Of a stretch of 39,107 nt of DNA, positions 23,642-30,946 are shown one piece after another (the first letter of the stretch is position 1; each line of letters opens with the position of its first letter). The stretch is from Acidobacteriota bacterium (GTDB lineage: Bacteria > Acidobacteriota > UBA6911): contig JAFGAO010000025.1 in assembly GCA_016933615.1 (NCBI GenBank), positions 1 to 39,107 on the forward strand. The letters are read 5' to 3'. A program made the translations under genes and the position numbers. Below the pieces are notes generated by a model that saw only the letters and a program-made list of their open reading frames with translations, did no database searches and had not been told where the DNA came from.

Positions 23642-25585
23642 ATGAGAGTCAACCTTCCGACCAATATGGCCCAGACCTTTATCGACGCTCCCGCCAAGTC
23701 CGCGGGTAAACAGGACGCGGAAGCCGCCAGCCCGTTTTCTTTTCAGATGAGCCGGGCTCTCGACAGCAACGATGAAAACGAGAGCGTCGACGACGGAGAA
23801 TCCCGGGCCGATACCTGCGAGTCCGCAAACGACGGGAGAGAAGCCGTATCGAATGCCGATGCCCCGGAAACCGATTCCGGAATTGCCGGTCCGAAAATCC
23901 CGGATCCCGACGGGAATGCCCGGCCGGGGAAGAACGTCCATGCCCGGCAAGGGAATTCCGAGTCGGGATCGGATGGAATCCCGAACAGGGCAGGTGGGGG
24001 TGAGGCACCGGAAGAAATGGAAAATTTTTCCGGACGGAAGCCGAGGACCGCGCAAGATCGGGCCGGAGGCAACGGCATAGGGGCCGCCGATAATGCCGTT
24101 GTCGAAACAAAGGATGCCCCGCATGCCTCCGGCGCCGCGCACAGGAATCCTGTTCCGTCGAAGAAGAAGGCGGAAGCCCCGGAGACGGCATACCGGGATC
24201 GCTTGGTTCGTAAGGACGCGCAATCTAGGCGGATCAGTCCTCAGGCGCCAGACGTTCCTGAAGAAGCGCCTGCGACCAAAATGGAAACCGGGAATTCGCT
24301 GCAGGGACACCGATCCCTTCGAATATCGGACGGAGCCGGGTTCTCACAGCCGATCCCTGACAGCTTGGCGAAAGGATATCCCGCTCCGGGCCCCGATGCA
24401 CGGGGGCATTTTGGAACAACGGTGCCGCCGACCGGCAACCCCCGGACCGGGGCACGGATTCCCGGCAGCTCCGGAGACGGACCGATCCTTCCTGGAGGGG
24501 ATACGTCGATTTCTGACGTTGAAAGCGGGCATCCGGCCCCGCATGCGAGCCAGGGCGAAACGGAAGGAAAACAGGGAATCCAGCTTATACATCCGGCGCC
24601 GAAAAACGCGCGGCCCGAAGATCCGGGGGCCGGCAAGATGCTCCGGCCTGGAGCCGATCCTGCCGGAGAGCCGTTGAGACAATCGAATCCGGAGCGCAGC
24701 ATCGGCAAGTCCCTCATAGACGAATCCGGCACGGGCGTAACTGAGACAAAGACAGCGCAAGAAAATGGGACGACAAGGGGGCGATGGAGAACTGCCGGGG
24801 AGGATCCGGCTCTTAAACTGAATGGGAGCGCGATTCGGGGCGAACGGAATTCTTCCAGGACACTATCCGGAGGGGATCTGCTCGAGATAAAAGATTTTCA
24901 CGATGAGGAAACGGCCGGATTGACCGACCGCCCTCCGGCGGAAACGAAGAATAAAACGGAATCCGGCCTTCCTTCGGAAAACGTCATGGAAAGGCCGTCC
25001 GTACCCCATCAGAATCAATCTCCGCCCCGCACCTCCGAGCGGATTCAGTTTACGGTACAGGCTCCGGCAAATTCGACTCCTGCGGCGGGCTCCGGTGCGC
25101 CGGCGCGTCCGGACGCCGCTAAGCCGGCAGCGCTAGTGCAGAACGAATTTCTGTCCCAGGTTTCCGAACGGATTCATTTCCTGATTCGGGACGGGGGCAA
25201 TTCCGTGCGCATTCGGCTGGAGCCCGATCAATTCGGCCACATGGAGATTCGGGCTGAATCCACGGCCCGGGGAATGATGGTGCGCATTTCGGCTGAAACG
25301 GAAGGCGCCAAAAGCATACTGGAAAACAACCTGACCACGCTGCAGCAGAATCTTCAGGAATCGGGCGTGAAAGTGGATCGAATTCAGGTGGTGCTCCAGG
25401 ATTTCTTCGATGCCCAATCCAGTACCGGGCATTCTTCCAAATCGGGTCACTTCCACTCGGGCCAGAACGAAAGCCGGCCCCACAGGAATTACCCCGGGAA
25501 GAGCAGTCCGGCTGAAGAGACGGACCCCGACGATGCCGACGTGCGCCGCTACGGCCACCGGGCCCGTTTTTACACCGTTGCATGA
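23642..25585 (+). CDS. fliK: FliK, hook-length control protein
   Basis: 647 residues. Residues 1 to about 500 are low-complexity (Gly, Pro, Ser, Glu, Asp), the molecular-ruler part. Residues about 500-600 are the conserved C-terminal switch domain: SVRIRLEPDQFGHMEIRAE, ISAETEGAKSILENNLTTLQQNLQESGVKV. FliK is exported, measures the hook and flips FlhB specificity through that domain. AAGGTG precedes the ATG by 8 nt. The ruler is longer than the 405 residues of Salmonella FliK. A GNESRPHRNYPG type basic/Gly tail follows the switch domain. Confidence 0.93.
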   Translation: MRVNLPTNMAQTFIDAPAKSAGKQDAEAASPFSFQMSRALDSNDENESVDDGESRADTCESANDGREAVSNADAPETDSGIAGPKIPDPDGNARPGKNVHARQGNSESGSDGIPNRAGGGEAPEEMENFSGRKPRTAQDRAGGNGIGAADNAVVETKDAPHASGAAHRNPVPSKKKAEAPETAYRDRLVRKDAQSRRISPQAPDVPEEAPATKMETGNSLQGHRSLRISDGAGFSQPIPDSLAKGYPAPGPDARGHFGTTVPPTGNPRTGARIPGSSGDGPILPGGDTSISDVESGHPAPHASQGETEGKQGIQLIHPAPKNARPEDPGAGKMLRPGADPAGEPLRQSNPERSIGKSLIDESGTGVTETKTAQENGTTRGRWRTAGEDPALKLNGSAIRGERNSSRTLSGGDLLEIKDFHDEETAGLTDRPPAETKNKTESGLPSENVMERPSVPHQNQSPPRTSERIQFTVQAPANSTPAAGSGAPARPDAAKPAALVQNEFLSQVSERIHFLIRDGGNSVRIRLEPDQFGHMEIRAESTARGMMVRISAETEGAKSILENNLTTLQQNLQESGVKVDRIQVVLQDFFDAQSSTGHSSKSGHFHSGQNESRPHRNYPGKSSPAEETDPDDADVRRYGHRARFYTVA

Positions 25586-25697
25586 TTTTCCCATGGGTAA
25601 TTTTTGCATGGACATTCCCATGGCTGAAGCGGAAGCCGAGAAGGCATATCTGCTGTAAATAAAAGAGATGGCATTTTCTATTGCAAATCGCGGACTT

Positions 25698-25713
25698 TGG
25701 CACGGAATATGCT
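25698..25713 (+). promoter_or_regulatory. Sigma-54 promoter of flgD-flgE
   Basis: TGGCAC-GGAAT-ATGCT has a perfect -24 and one mismatch in -12 (A for T), with 10 bp between GG and GC. It lies about 110 nt after fliK. Predicted start near 25724, leaving a 95-nt leader that holds two hairpins (25727-25748 and 25754-25782). Confidence 0.85.
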
Positions 25714-25726
25714 AGAAGGAATCCGG

Positions 25727-25748
25727 GATCCGAACGCAGGTTCGGATC
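25727..25748 (+). repeat. 5'-proximal hairpin of the flgD transcript
   Basis: GATCCGAAC-GCAG-GTTCGGATC is a perfect 9-bp stem with a 4-nt loop, beginning about 3 nt after the predicted sigma-54 start. A second stem, AGCGGGC (25754-25760) with GCCCGCT (25776-25782), follows. They may protect the 5' end of the transcript or act as a binding site in DNA. Confidence 0.55.
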
Positions 25749-25818
25749 GCGCGAGCGGGCCGGCTCCGGTGGATCGCCCGCTGAAATTCGGAACCTCTCG
25801 AATTAAAGGATATAATAA

Positions 25819-26094
25819 ATGAGCTCCATGAGTGCTGTATCCCCGCTGGGCCCCCAGTTTCCCGGCACCGAACAGGAAAACCCGTCCAGCTCGGATGTAA
25901 GGAAGGACGAGTTTTTAAAGCTTTTGGTCGCGCAGCTCCAGAATCAGGATCCAATGAATCCAATGGACAACCAGCAGTTCCTTGCGCAACTGGCAACGTT
26001 CAGTTCTCTCGAACAGCTCATGTCCATCAACGAAGGCATAGCGGAATTGACGGTCGCCCTGAAAGGCGCAGGCGTTGAAAACACAACCGATTGA
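25819..26094 (+). CDS. flgD: FlgD, hook-cap scaffolding protein, minimal form
   Basis: 91 residues only. The whole protein is the conserved FlgD N-terminal segment: DEFLKLLVAQLQNQDPMNPMDNQQFLAQLATFSSLEQLMSINE. FlgD forms the cap under which FlgE polymerises. Enterobacterial FlgD has about 230 residues with C-terminal Tudor-like and Ig-like domains; these are absent here and the downstream bases in other frames do not restore them, so it looks genuinely short rather than frameshifted. It follows its own sigma-54 promoter and precedes flgE. Confidence 0.93.
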   Translation: MSSMSAVSPLGPQFPGTEQENPSSSDVRKDEFLKLLVAQLQNQDPMNPMDNQQFLAQLATFSSLEQLMSINEGIAELTVALKGAGVENTTD

Positions 26095-26099
26095 GCATC

Positions 26100-26123
26100 C
26101 AAGGGACGTCCGAACGTCCCTTG
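26100..26123 (+). terminator. Strong hairpin between flgD and flgE
   Basis: CAAGGGACGT-CCGA-ACGTCCCTTG is a perfect 10-bp stem with a tetraloop, 6 nt after the flgD stop. Only GTTT follows, so termination would be partial. It could set the flgD to flgE ratio or shield the flgE message from 3' decay. Confidence 0.55.
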
Positions 26124-26174
26124 TTTCAACCCAAAAAACACAACAACCCGGTCGATCCGGGCCAGGAGAACAAA

Positions 26175-27422
26175 ATGGCTTTGACTTCTTTTTACACGGC
26201 CTTGACCAGCATCAACAACAACAGTACGGCAATCAACGTGATCGGGGACAACCTGGCCAATATGAACACGGTGGGATTTAAGGCCAGTAAGGTCAATTTC
26301 AGCGAGTTGCTGGCGGGCGTTCAGGGGACCAGCGAAACGGGAAATCCCATTTCGATCGGACTCGGTAGCACCCTGAGCGGACTCACCAGAATGAACAACC
26401 AGGGCACGATCGTCAGTACCGGAAACTCCACCGACGCCGCCATCAACCAAAACGGGTTTTTCGTGGTGTCGACCGATGGAGGCATGGGCTTTACGCGTGC
26501 AGGAAAATTCGAATGGGATCAGGACGGGGGCCTTGTGCACTCGGACGGATTCCGGATACTGGGCTATATGGCCCGCAACGGCACGGTGAACAGCTCCGGC
26601 GCCCTGGAGCCCATTGAAATACAGAAAGGACAGATCATGCCGGCCAGCTCCACAACGAGTCTGCAGATACTCGCGAACCTGGATTCGGGAGCCCAGGTCG
26701 GGGAAACATACGGGACGACGGTGCATGTGTACGATTCGCTGGGAGCCGCCCACCCCATCACGCTTGAATTCACCAAAACGGCCGCGCTTACCTGGGATTG
26801 GCAGGCGACCATCCCCGCCGTTGACGTTGGTGGCGGCGCTGCGGATCCGCCGGTGGGCATTGGAAACGGGATCATGAACTTCGACAGCGATGCCAACCTG
26901 ATTGCGCCGGCGGCGAATCCGACCCTGAACATCAACGGCCTCGACAACGGGGCTTCCAATATGGCCCTTGAGTTCGGATTGTGGGACGCCGACGGAAACG
27001 GTCTTTTTACAAGCTTCGACCGGGAATCGGGCGTTTCGACGACCAGGCAGAACGGGAATGCAGCCAGCGTTCTCATGGGAATAACCATCGACAGCAGCGG
27101 GCTGATAGTCGGGAAATCGGAAACAGGCGAATCGGCCACACTGGCGCAGTTGGCTCTGGCGGATTTCCCCAATGTCGAAGGGCTTCAGAAATACAAGGGA
27201 AGTACCTTCATTGCGTTCCCCAGTTCGGGGGAGCCTTCCATCGGAGTTGCGGGGACCGGAGGCAGAGGAACAATTTCCGGTGCGGCGCTGGAACAATCCA
27301 ATGTGGATATGGCGCAGGAGTTCGTCAATCTGATCACGGCCCAAAGGGCCTACCAGGCCAACACGAGAATCATCACCACGACGGATGAACTGTACCAGGA
27401 ATCCATCAACCTCAAACGATAG
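26175..27422 (+). CDS. flgE: FlgE, flagellar hook protein
   Basis: 415 residues from the ATG at 26175 with AGGAG 6 nt upstream. N-terminus ALTSFYTALTSINNNSTAINVIGDNLANMNTVGFKASKV and C-terminus NVDMAQEFVNLITAQRAYQANTRIITTTDELYQESINL are the paired D0 helices of hook proteins. The middle is the variable hook surface. The frame is open upstream to 26091, but that part encodes the hairpin and has no similarity. Confidence 0.97.
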   Translation: MALTSFYTALTSINNNSTAINVIGDNLANMNTVGFKASKVNFSELLAGVQGTSETGNPISIGLGSTLSGLTRMNNQGTIVSTGNSTDAAINQNGFFVVSTDGGMGFTRAGKFEWDQDGGLVHSDGFRILGYMARNGTVNSSGALEPIEIQKGQIMPASSTTSLQILANLDSGAQVGETYGTTVHVYDSLGAAHPITLEFTKTAALTWDWQATIPAVDVGGGAADPPVGIGNGIMNFDSDANLIAPAANPTLNINGLDNGASNMALEFGLWDADGNGLFTSFDRESGVSTTRQNGNAASVLMGITIDSSGLIVGKSETGESATLAQLALADFPNVEGLQKYKGSTFIAFPSSGEPSIGVAGTGGRGTISGAALEQSNVDMAQEFVNLITAQRAYQANTRIITTTDELYQESINLKR

Positions 27423-27510
27423 TTCCCAGGAAACCGGACGGGGAATAACCCTGTGCCCTGAATACCGGGAGGGAGGGAACGCTTTACCGTAAAGGTGCAA
27501 AGAGAAATCC

Positions 27511-28704
27511 ATGGCCATTGCAGCGACGCCCATCGCACAGGGGAAAAGCCTCCTTGAACTGCTGGAGCAGAAGGTGCCGCCACAGGAGCGGGCGATAGAT
27601 CTTTATCGCCGCCTCCTGGCCATCAATACCCTTTCCGGACTGATGGGCTCGGCAGAGACTATTGCCCAGCTACAAAATTTTCTGAGCGAATATTTCCGGG
27701 AATGCCTGGGCGACGGCGCGGCGCGGCTCTACGTCCTCGAAGGATCGTGCTACAGAAGAATCCGTCTTTCGGGAGTTCCGGTCCCCGAAAGGGAAAGTTT
27801 CCTGCCGGGCGTAAAAGGCCTGGCCGGCGGCGTACTGAAATCCGGGAGGCACTTGTGGATACCCGACACACAGGCGTCCGATAGGGAGCGAAAACTTTTC
27901 CGCAACGGCCGCCGAAGTTTTCCGGGATCTCTGCTCATTATACCCTTCCGGGCCAAAGACAAGGTGATCGGCTGCCTAGAGTTGACTTCGAGCCGTCCCA
28001 ATCGTCTGGATGAAATAGAATACCATTTCGGAAAAATCGTGGCGACGCACCTGTCGGCTTCCCTGGAAAACATCCTTACCAGGCAGGAGCTTGCATCGGC
28101 GAATGCCCGCCTGAAAGACAATGACGAGCGCCTGTCCCAGTTGAATGAAAAATTACGGCAGTTGGCCAACAGCGACGAATGCACCGGCCTTTTCAACAAG
28201 CGGAGACTGCTGGAGCAGCTCGATATGGAAATTGCCCGGGCGAAACGCTACGGGGAAGTTTTCAGCTGTTTCATGATCGATATTGATGATTTTAAAAAGG
28301 TCAACGACCGCTACGGCCATCTGGCCGGAGACGAGGTGCTCAGACAGACAGGGAGACTGTTCCGTCAATCCCTGAGAAAATCGGATTTCATAGCCCGATA
28401 CGGCGGGGAGGAATTCACGGTTCTTTTGCCCAGAACCAACGGCGCCGGGGCGTATCGCGCGGCCGAAAATCTTCGTTCCAAATACATGTCGCACCGTTTT
28501 ACACTGCCTCCCGTAGAAGTGAGCCTTACCCTCAGCATAGGCATCACTTCCTGCTCCATATTCGATAGCCTGGACGCGCCTGCCATAATCCGCAGGGCGG
28601 ACGATGCGCTGTACAGGGCAAAGCGGTCCGGGAAAAACCAAGCCTGCTTCAACGAAGAGAATGATGCCGGGGCCAAAATAGTCAGGATTCCGTCAAACGT
28701 TTGA
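27511..28704 (+). CDS. GAF-GGDEF diguanylate cyclase
   Basis: 397 residues, cytosolic. Residues about 35-190 resemble a GAF sensor domain (ARLYVLEGSCYRRIRLSGVP, LLIIPFRAKDKVIGCLELTS), then a short coiled coil (195-218), then a GGDEF domain. The active-site loop is GGEEF (298-302), with DECTGLFNKR (222-231) and MIDIDDFKKVND. An RxxD inhibitory site (Arg289 to Asp292) is five residues before GGEEF. It should make c-di-GMP, subject to product inhibition, in response to whatever the GAF domain senses. It sits between flgE and fliL, 88 nt after flgE, so it is probably transcribed with the hook genes. Confidence 0.92.
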   Translation: MAIAATPIAQGKSLLELLEQKVPPQERAIDLYRRLLAINTLSGLMGSAETIAQLQNFLSEYFRECLGDGAARLYVLEGSCYRRIRLSGVPVPERESFLPGVKGLAGGVLKSGRHLWIPDTQASDRERKLFRNGRRSFPGSLLIIPFRAKDKVIGCLELTSSRPNRLDEIEYHFGKIVATHLSASLENILTRQELASANARLKDNDERLSQLNEKLRQLANSDECTGLFNKRRLLEQLDMEIARAKRYGEVFSCFMIDIDDFKKVNDRYGHLAGDEVLRQTGRLFRQSLRKSDFIARYGGEEFTVLLPRTNGAGAYRAAENLRSKYMSHRFTLPPVEVSLTLSIGITSCSIFDSLDAPAIIRRADDALYRAKRSGKNQACFNEENDAGAKIVRIPSNV

Positions 28705-28705
28705 C
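28692..28705. promoter_or_regulatory. Palindrome GTCAAACGTTTGAC (FleQ-box-like)
   Basis: A perfect 14-bp palindrome over the diguanylate cyclase stop codon. Its half-sites and spacing, GTCAA-N4-TTGAC, are the same as in the FleQ-type box at 13884-13897. It is about 340 bp upstream of the fliL sigma-54 promoter. Confidence 0.4.
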
Positions 28706-28981
28706 ATAATTGGACACGGAAGCACCGTCTTCGGAACTGTTTTCCACTCTCTGCATTTCTCCTGTCGTCCCGGTTTCCGGCTTCCGGAATCTGCTTCCGC
28801 GGGCCAAAGGCTGTCTATCCCCCCAGAGCCCCCGTTCTTACCCCACGCTTCATGACCCCCCACAAATTCTATAAGGGCAATAATATCAGTAATATAGGCG
28901 CATCCATGCCAGCCGGCCGCCCGATTTATTCCGGATTCGGATTCAACCCATCCTTCAGGAAAAGAGGAATAAAGTGCAAAA

Positions 28982-29000
28982 GGCCGCTTCAGACGCGGCC
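28982..29000. repeat. Inverted repeat GGCCGC-TTCAGAC-GCGGCC
   Basis: Perfect 6-bp arms around 7 nt. It is flanked by A-rich sequence on the left and ATTT on the right, so it could act as a weak terminator of the upstream unit or as an activator site 45 bp before the -24 box of fliL. Confidence 0.4.
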
Positions 29001-29043
29001 ATTTGCCGGGAACGCTTCCTTTCGATAGAAATTGTTTCACAAG

Positions 29044-29059
29044 TGGCATATGAGTTGCA
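29044..29059 (+). promoter_or_regulatory. Sigma-54 promoter of the fliL-fliNOPQR-flhB operon
   Basis: TGGCAT-ATGAG-TTGCA matches the -24/-12 consensus except for T in place of the last C of the -24. Spacing between GG and GC is 10 bp. Predicted start near 29070, about 39 nt before fliL. Confidence 0.88.
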
Positions 29060-29108
29060 TTAACCCTTTTCCCGAAAGGAAGTTTACGTTCAATGGAGGA
29101 TTCGAAAA

Positions 29109-29681
29109 ATGGCTGCGCCGGATGAAAAAAACGGACTGACGTCGGCACAGAAACAACAGGCAGACAGCAATCCTGTCATCGAAAACAAGAAGGGGAAAAC
29201 CGGTAAGGGAACAATGAAAAAACTTTGGATTATTATCGCGATCCTGGTTGTGCTGACGGCCGTTGGGTTGACCCTGGGGCTCTCGCATTTCAAAGGCGTC
29301 CATCTGGCGGTCACGGATCCGGAGTCCGCCGGAGGGCTGGAAGCGGAACAGACGGCATCGGGAAAACCCAAGCCCGTAACGGCCACTCTGGCGCTGGATT
29401 CTTTTCTGGTTAACCTGGCGGACGAGGACAGCGCGCGGTTCGTGAAGGCCTCCTTTCGATTGGGTCTTGCGGAGGAACCGGATGAGAAAAAAATCGAAGT
29501 GACCGTACCCGCTATTCGGGACTCCATTATCACCCTGCTCAGCTCGAAAACGGCTGAACAGATACGAACCCCCCAGGGCAAAGACAAACTGAGGGAACAG
29601 ATTCGAACAAGAGTGAACTCGATACTGACGGAAGTTGAAGTCGTAGAGGTCTACATCGTGGATTTTGTGGTCCAGCTTTAG
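29109..29681 (+). CDS. fliL: FliL, flagellar basal-body/stator associated protein
   Basis: 190 residues: a charged cytoplasmic start, one membrane helix at about 39-58 (LWIIIAILVVLTAVGLTLGL), a linker, then the FliL domain (FLVNLADEDSARFVKASFRLGLAEEPDEK and IRDSIITLLSSKTAEQIRTPQGKDKLREQI). FliL rings the stator units and aids torque. GGAGG lies 8 nt before the ATG. Confidence 0.96.
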   Translation: MAAPDEKNGLTSAQKQQADSNPVIENKKGKTGKGTMKKLWIIIAILVVLTAVGLTLGLSHFKGVHLAVTDPESAGGLEAEQTASGKPKPVTATLALDSFLVNLADEDSARFVKASFRLGLAEEPDEKKIEVTVPAIRDSIITLLSSKTAEQIRTPQGKDKLREQIRTRVNSILTEVEVVEVYIVDFVVQL

Positions 29682-29688
29682 GGAACCC

Positions 29689-29718
29689 GGACGGGAATAG
29701 AGTTGTGGCTTCCCGTCC
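29689..29718 (+). repeat. Inverted repeat between fliL and fliN
   Basis: GGACGGGAA and TTCCCGTCC form a perfect 9-bp stem around a 12-nt loop, 8 nt after the fliL stop, without a T run. It occupies the place where fliM normally lies. Confidence 0.55.
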
Positions 29719-29757
29719 CGACGGCAAATTTACAGCACGGGAAATACGGGTGAGAGT

Positions 29758-30045
29758 ATGTCGGAATCCGATAAAGATACCAAGCCGGAAGTTGCGGGCT
29801 CCTTGGCGGAGGAAGCGAAGGATTTTCTGGACGTGCCTGTCGTGGTCGATGTCGAGTTGGCCCGCTGCAATCTGAAAATAAAGGATATCCTTCAACTCCG
29901 CAGAAGTTCCATCGTGGAGCTGCCCAAATCTGCCGGCGAAAACGTCGACGTTCTCGTAAACAACCGTCTGATCGCTGGCGGCGAAGTGCTCGAAATGGAA
30001 GGCACTACCGGAGTGCGGTTGACGGATTTCAACGCAATTCTCTAG
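29758..30045 (+). CDS. fliN: FliN, flagellar motor switch protein
   Basis: 95 residues: a short acidic start and a single SpoA domain (residues about 24-95: DVPVVVDVELARCNLKIKDILQL, GENVDVLVNNRLIAGGEVLEM). FliN builds the bottom of the C-ring and binds FliH. Here it follows fliL directly; fliM, the partner that bridges FliG and FliN and is usually just upstream, is absent from the window. The protein is far too short to be a FliM-FliN fusion. Confidence 0.95.
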   Translation: MSESDKDTKPEVAGSLAEEAKDFLDVPVVVDVELARCNLKIKDILQLRRSSIVELPKSAGENVDVLVNNRLIAGGEVLEMEGTTGVRLTDFNAIL

Positions 30046-30058
30046 GAGATTGGTAAAG

Positions 30059-30841
30059 ATGATGAAGTCTGTCCGTTCAGCCCTCATGGTCCTTTCGATG
30101 ATTGCCGCAGCCGGCGGCGTCCTGTGCGCCGATGCGCCCGCAACGGCGGCCGACGGGATAGAGTCCGAAAATACAGTTGAAAATGATAACCGGATGCCCG
30201 CCCCTCTTCCGAAAACCACCGGATTCGAGTCCGGACAAACCGGGACGGCGGAAGGCACGGGCCCGGTTGCGCCCCAAGGGCCGGTCGAATTCGAGCCTGA
30301 AGAACCCGCGGCAACTAAGAGCGGGATTCCGGCGGCGTCGCAACAGGCATCCGTTGAGCCGCAGCAGGCTCCCGCTGCAGGCATCGCCGGCGGATCTATA
30401 CAATATCCTATATTCAGGGCCGTCGGCGGTCTGGGCCTGGTGCTTTGCCTGATGGCGATGCTGTTTTTTGCCGCCAGGAAATTTCTTCCGCATTATTTTA
30501 AAAAGGACGCTTCCGAACAGCATCTGAAGATACTGGAGACTCTGCCGGTGGGAGACCGGCGGTCCATCGCTTTGATCCAGGTTGCGGACAAACGCTTTCT
30601 TATAGGCAGCACCCAGCAACAGATAAATCTACTGTCGACGATCGACGAACCGGCGCCATTGGCTTCCGGGGCCGGGCAATACTCCGGGCATTCAAAAGGC
30701 GGGGAACTGAAAAAATCGGGAGATTCTTTCAGGAACCTTTTCGAACTGGAGAAAAAGCGCCCTGCGCCGAAGTCAGGAAACCCTCTGCCCGAGGACATTC
30801 GCGCCAAAATGCGCCTATTACGAGAGGCGCTGGAACGTTAA
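30059..30841 (+). CDS. fliO: FliO, flagellar export assembly protein
   Basis: 260 residues. An N-terminal signal peptide (MMKSVRSALMVLSMIAAAGGVLCADA) is followed by a disordered Pro/Glu/Ala-rich periplasmic part of about 85 residues, one membrane helix at about 120-140 (AVGGLGLVLCLMAMLFFAAR) and a cytoplasmic FliO domain (LKILETLPVGDRRSIALIQVADKRFLIGSTQQQINLL). FliO helps FliP assemble. AGGAG is 10 nt before this ATG; a TTG at 30050 is too close to it. The periplasmic insert is longer than in enteric FliO. Confidence 0.92.
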   Translation: MMKSVRSALMVLSMIAAAGGVLCADAPATAADGIESENTVENDNRMPAPLPKTTGFESGQTGTAEGTGPVAPQGPVEFEPEEPAATKSGIPAASQQASVEPQQAPAAGIAGGSIQYPIFRAVGGLGLVLCLMAMLFFAARKFLPHYFKKDASEQHLKILETLPVGDRRSIALIQVADKRFLIGSTQQQINLLSTIDEPAPLASGAGQYSGHSKGGELKKSGDSFRNLFELEKKRPAPKSGNPLPEDIRAKMRLLREALER

Positions 30842-30946
30842 TTCCATTCAAAAAGCGATTCAGCGCATGCAATGACTGCCGCGAAAAAGAATCCCAAGGT
30901 TGCCGAAATGAATCGGCACGAACCACGTATCCAAGAGAGGAATACG

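Larger units (their letters stand above)
28705..29108. other. Noncoding stretch between the diguanylate cyclase and fliL
   Basis: 404 bases with no credible gene on either strand. It contains C-rich runs near 28820-28862, repeated CTTCCGG units near 28770-28800, an inverted repeat GGCCGC-N7-GCGGCC (28982-29000) and the fliL sigma-54 promoter. A 151-residue minus-strand frame crosses it but runs into the promoter and fliL and shows no domain. Confidence 0.6.

Noticed and set aside
25593-25658. Tiny plus-strand frame of 21 codons after fliK ending in AEAEAEKAYLL
   Set aside because: Begins 7 nt after the fliK stop but has no Shine-Dalgarno; too short to judge without conservation.
25944-27533. 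Antisense frame of 529 codons opposite flgD and flgE
   Set aside because: Lies wholly opposite genes with clear families; the long open frame is a by-product of their codon usage. No domain recognised and no Shine-Dalgarno.
28693-29148. Minus-strand frame of 151 codons across the noncoding stretch before fliL
   Set aside because: Would overlap the fliL promoter and start; no domain, no ribosome site, biased composition.
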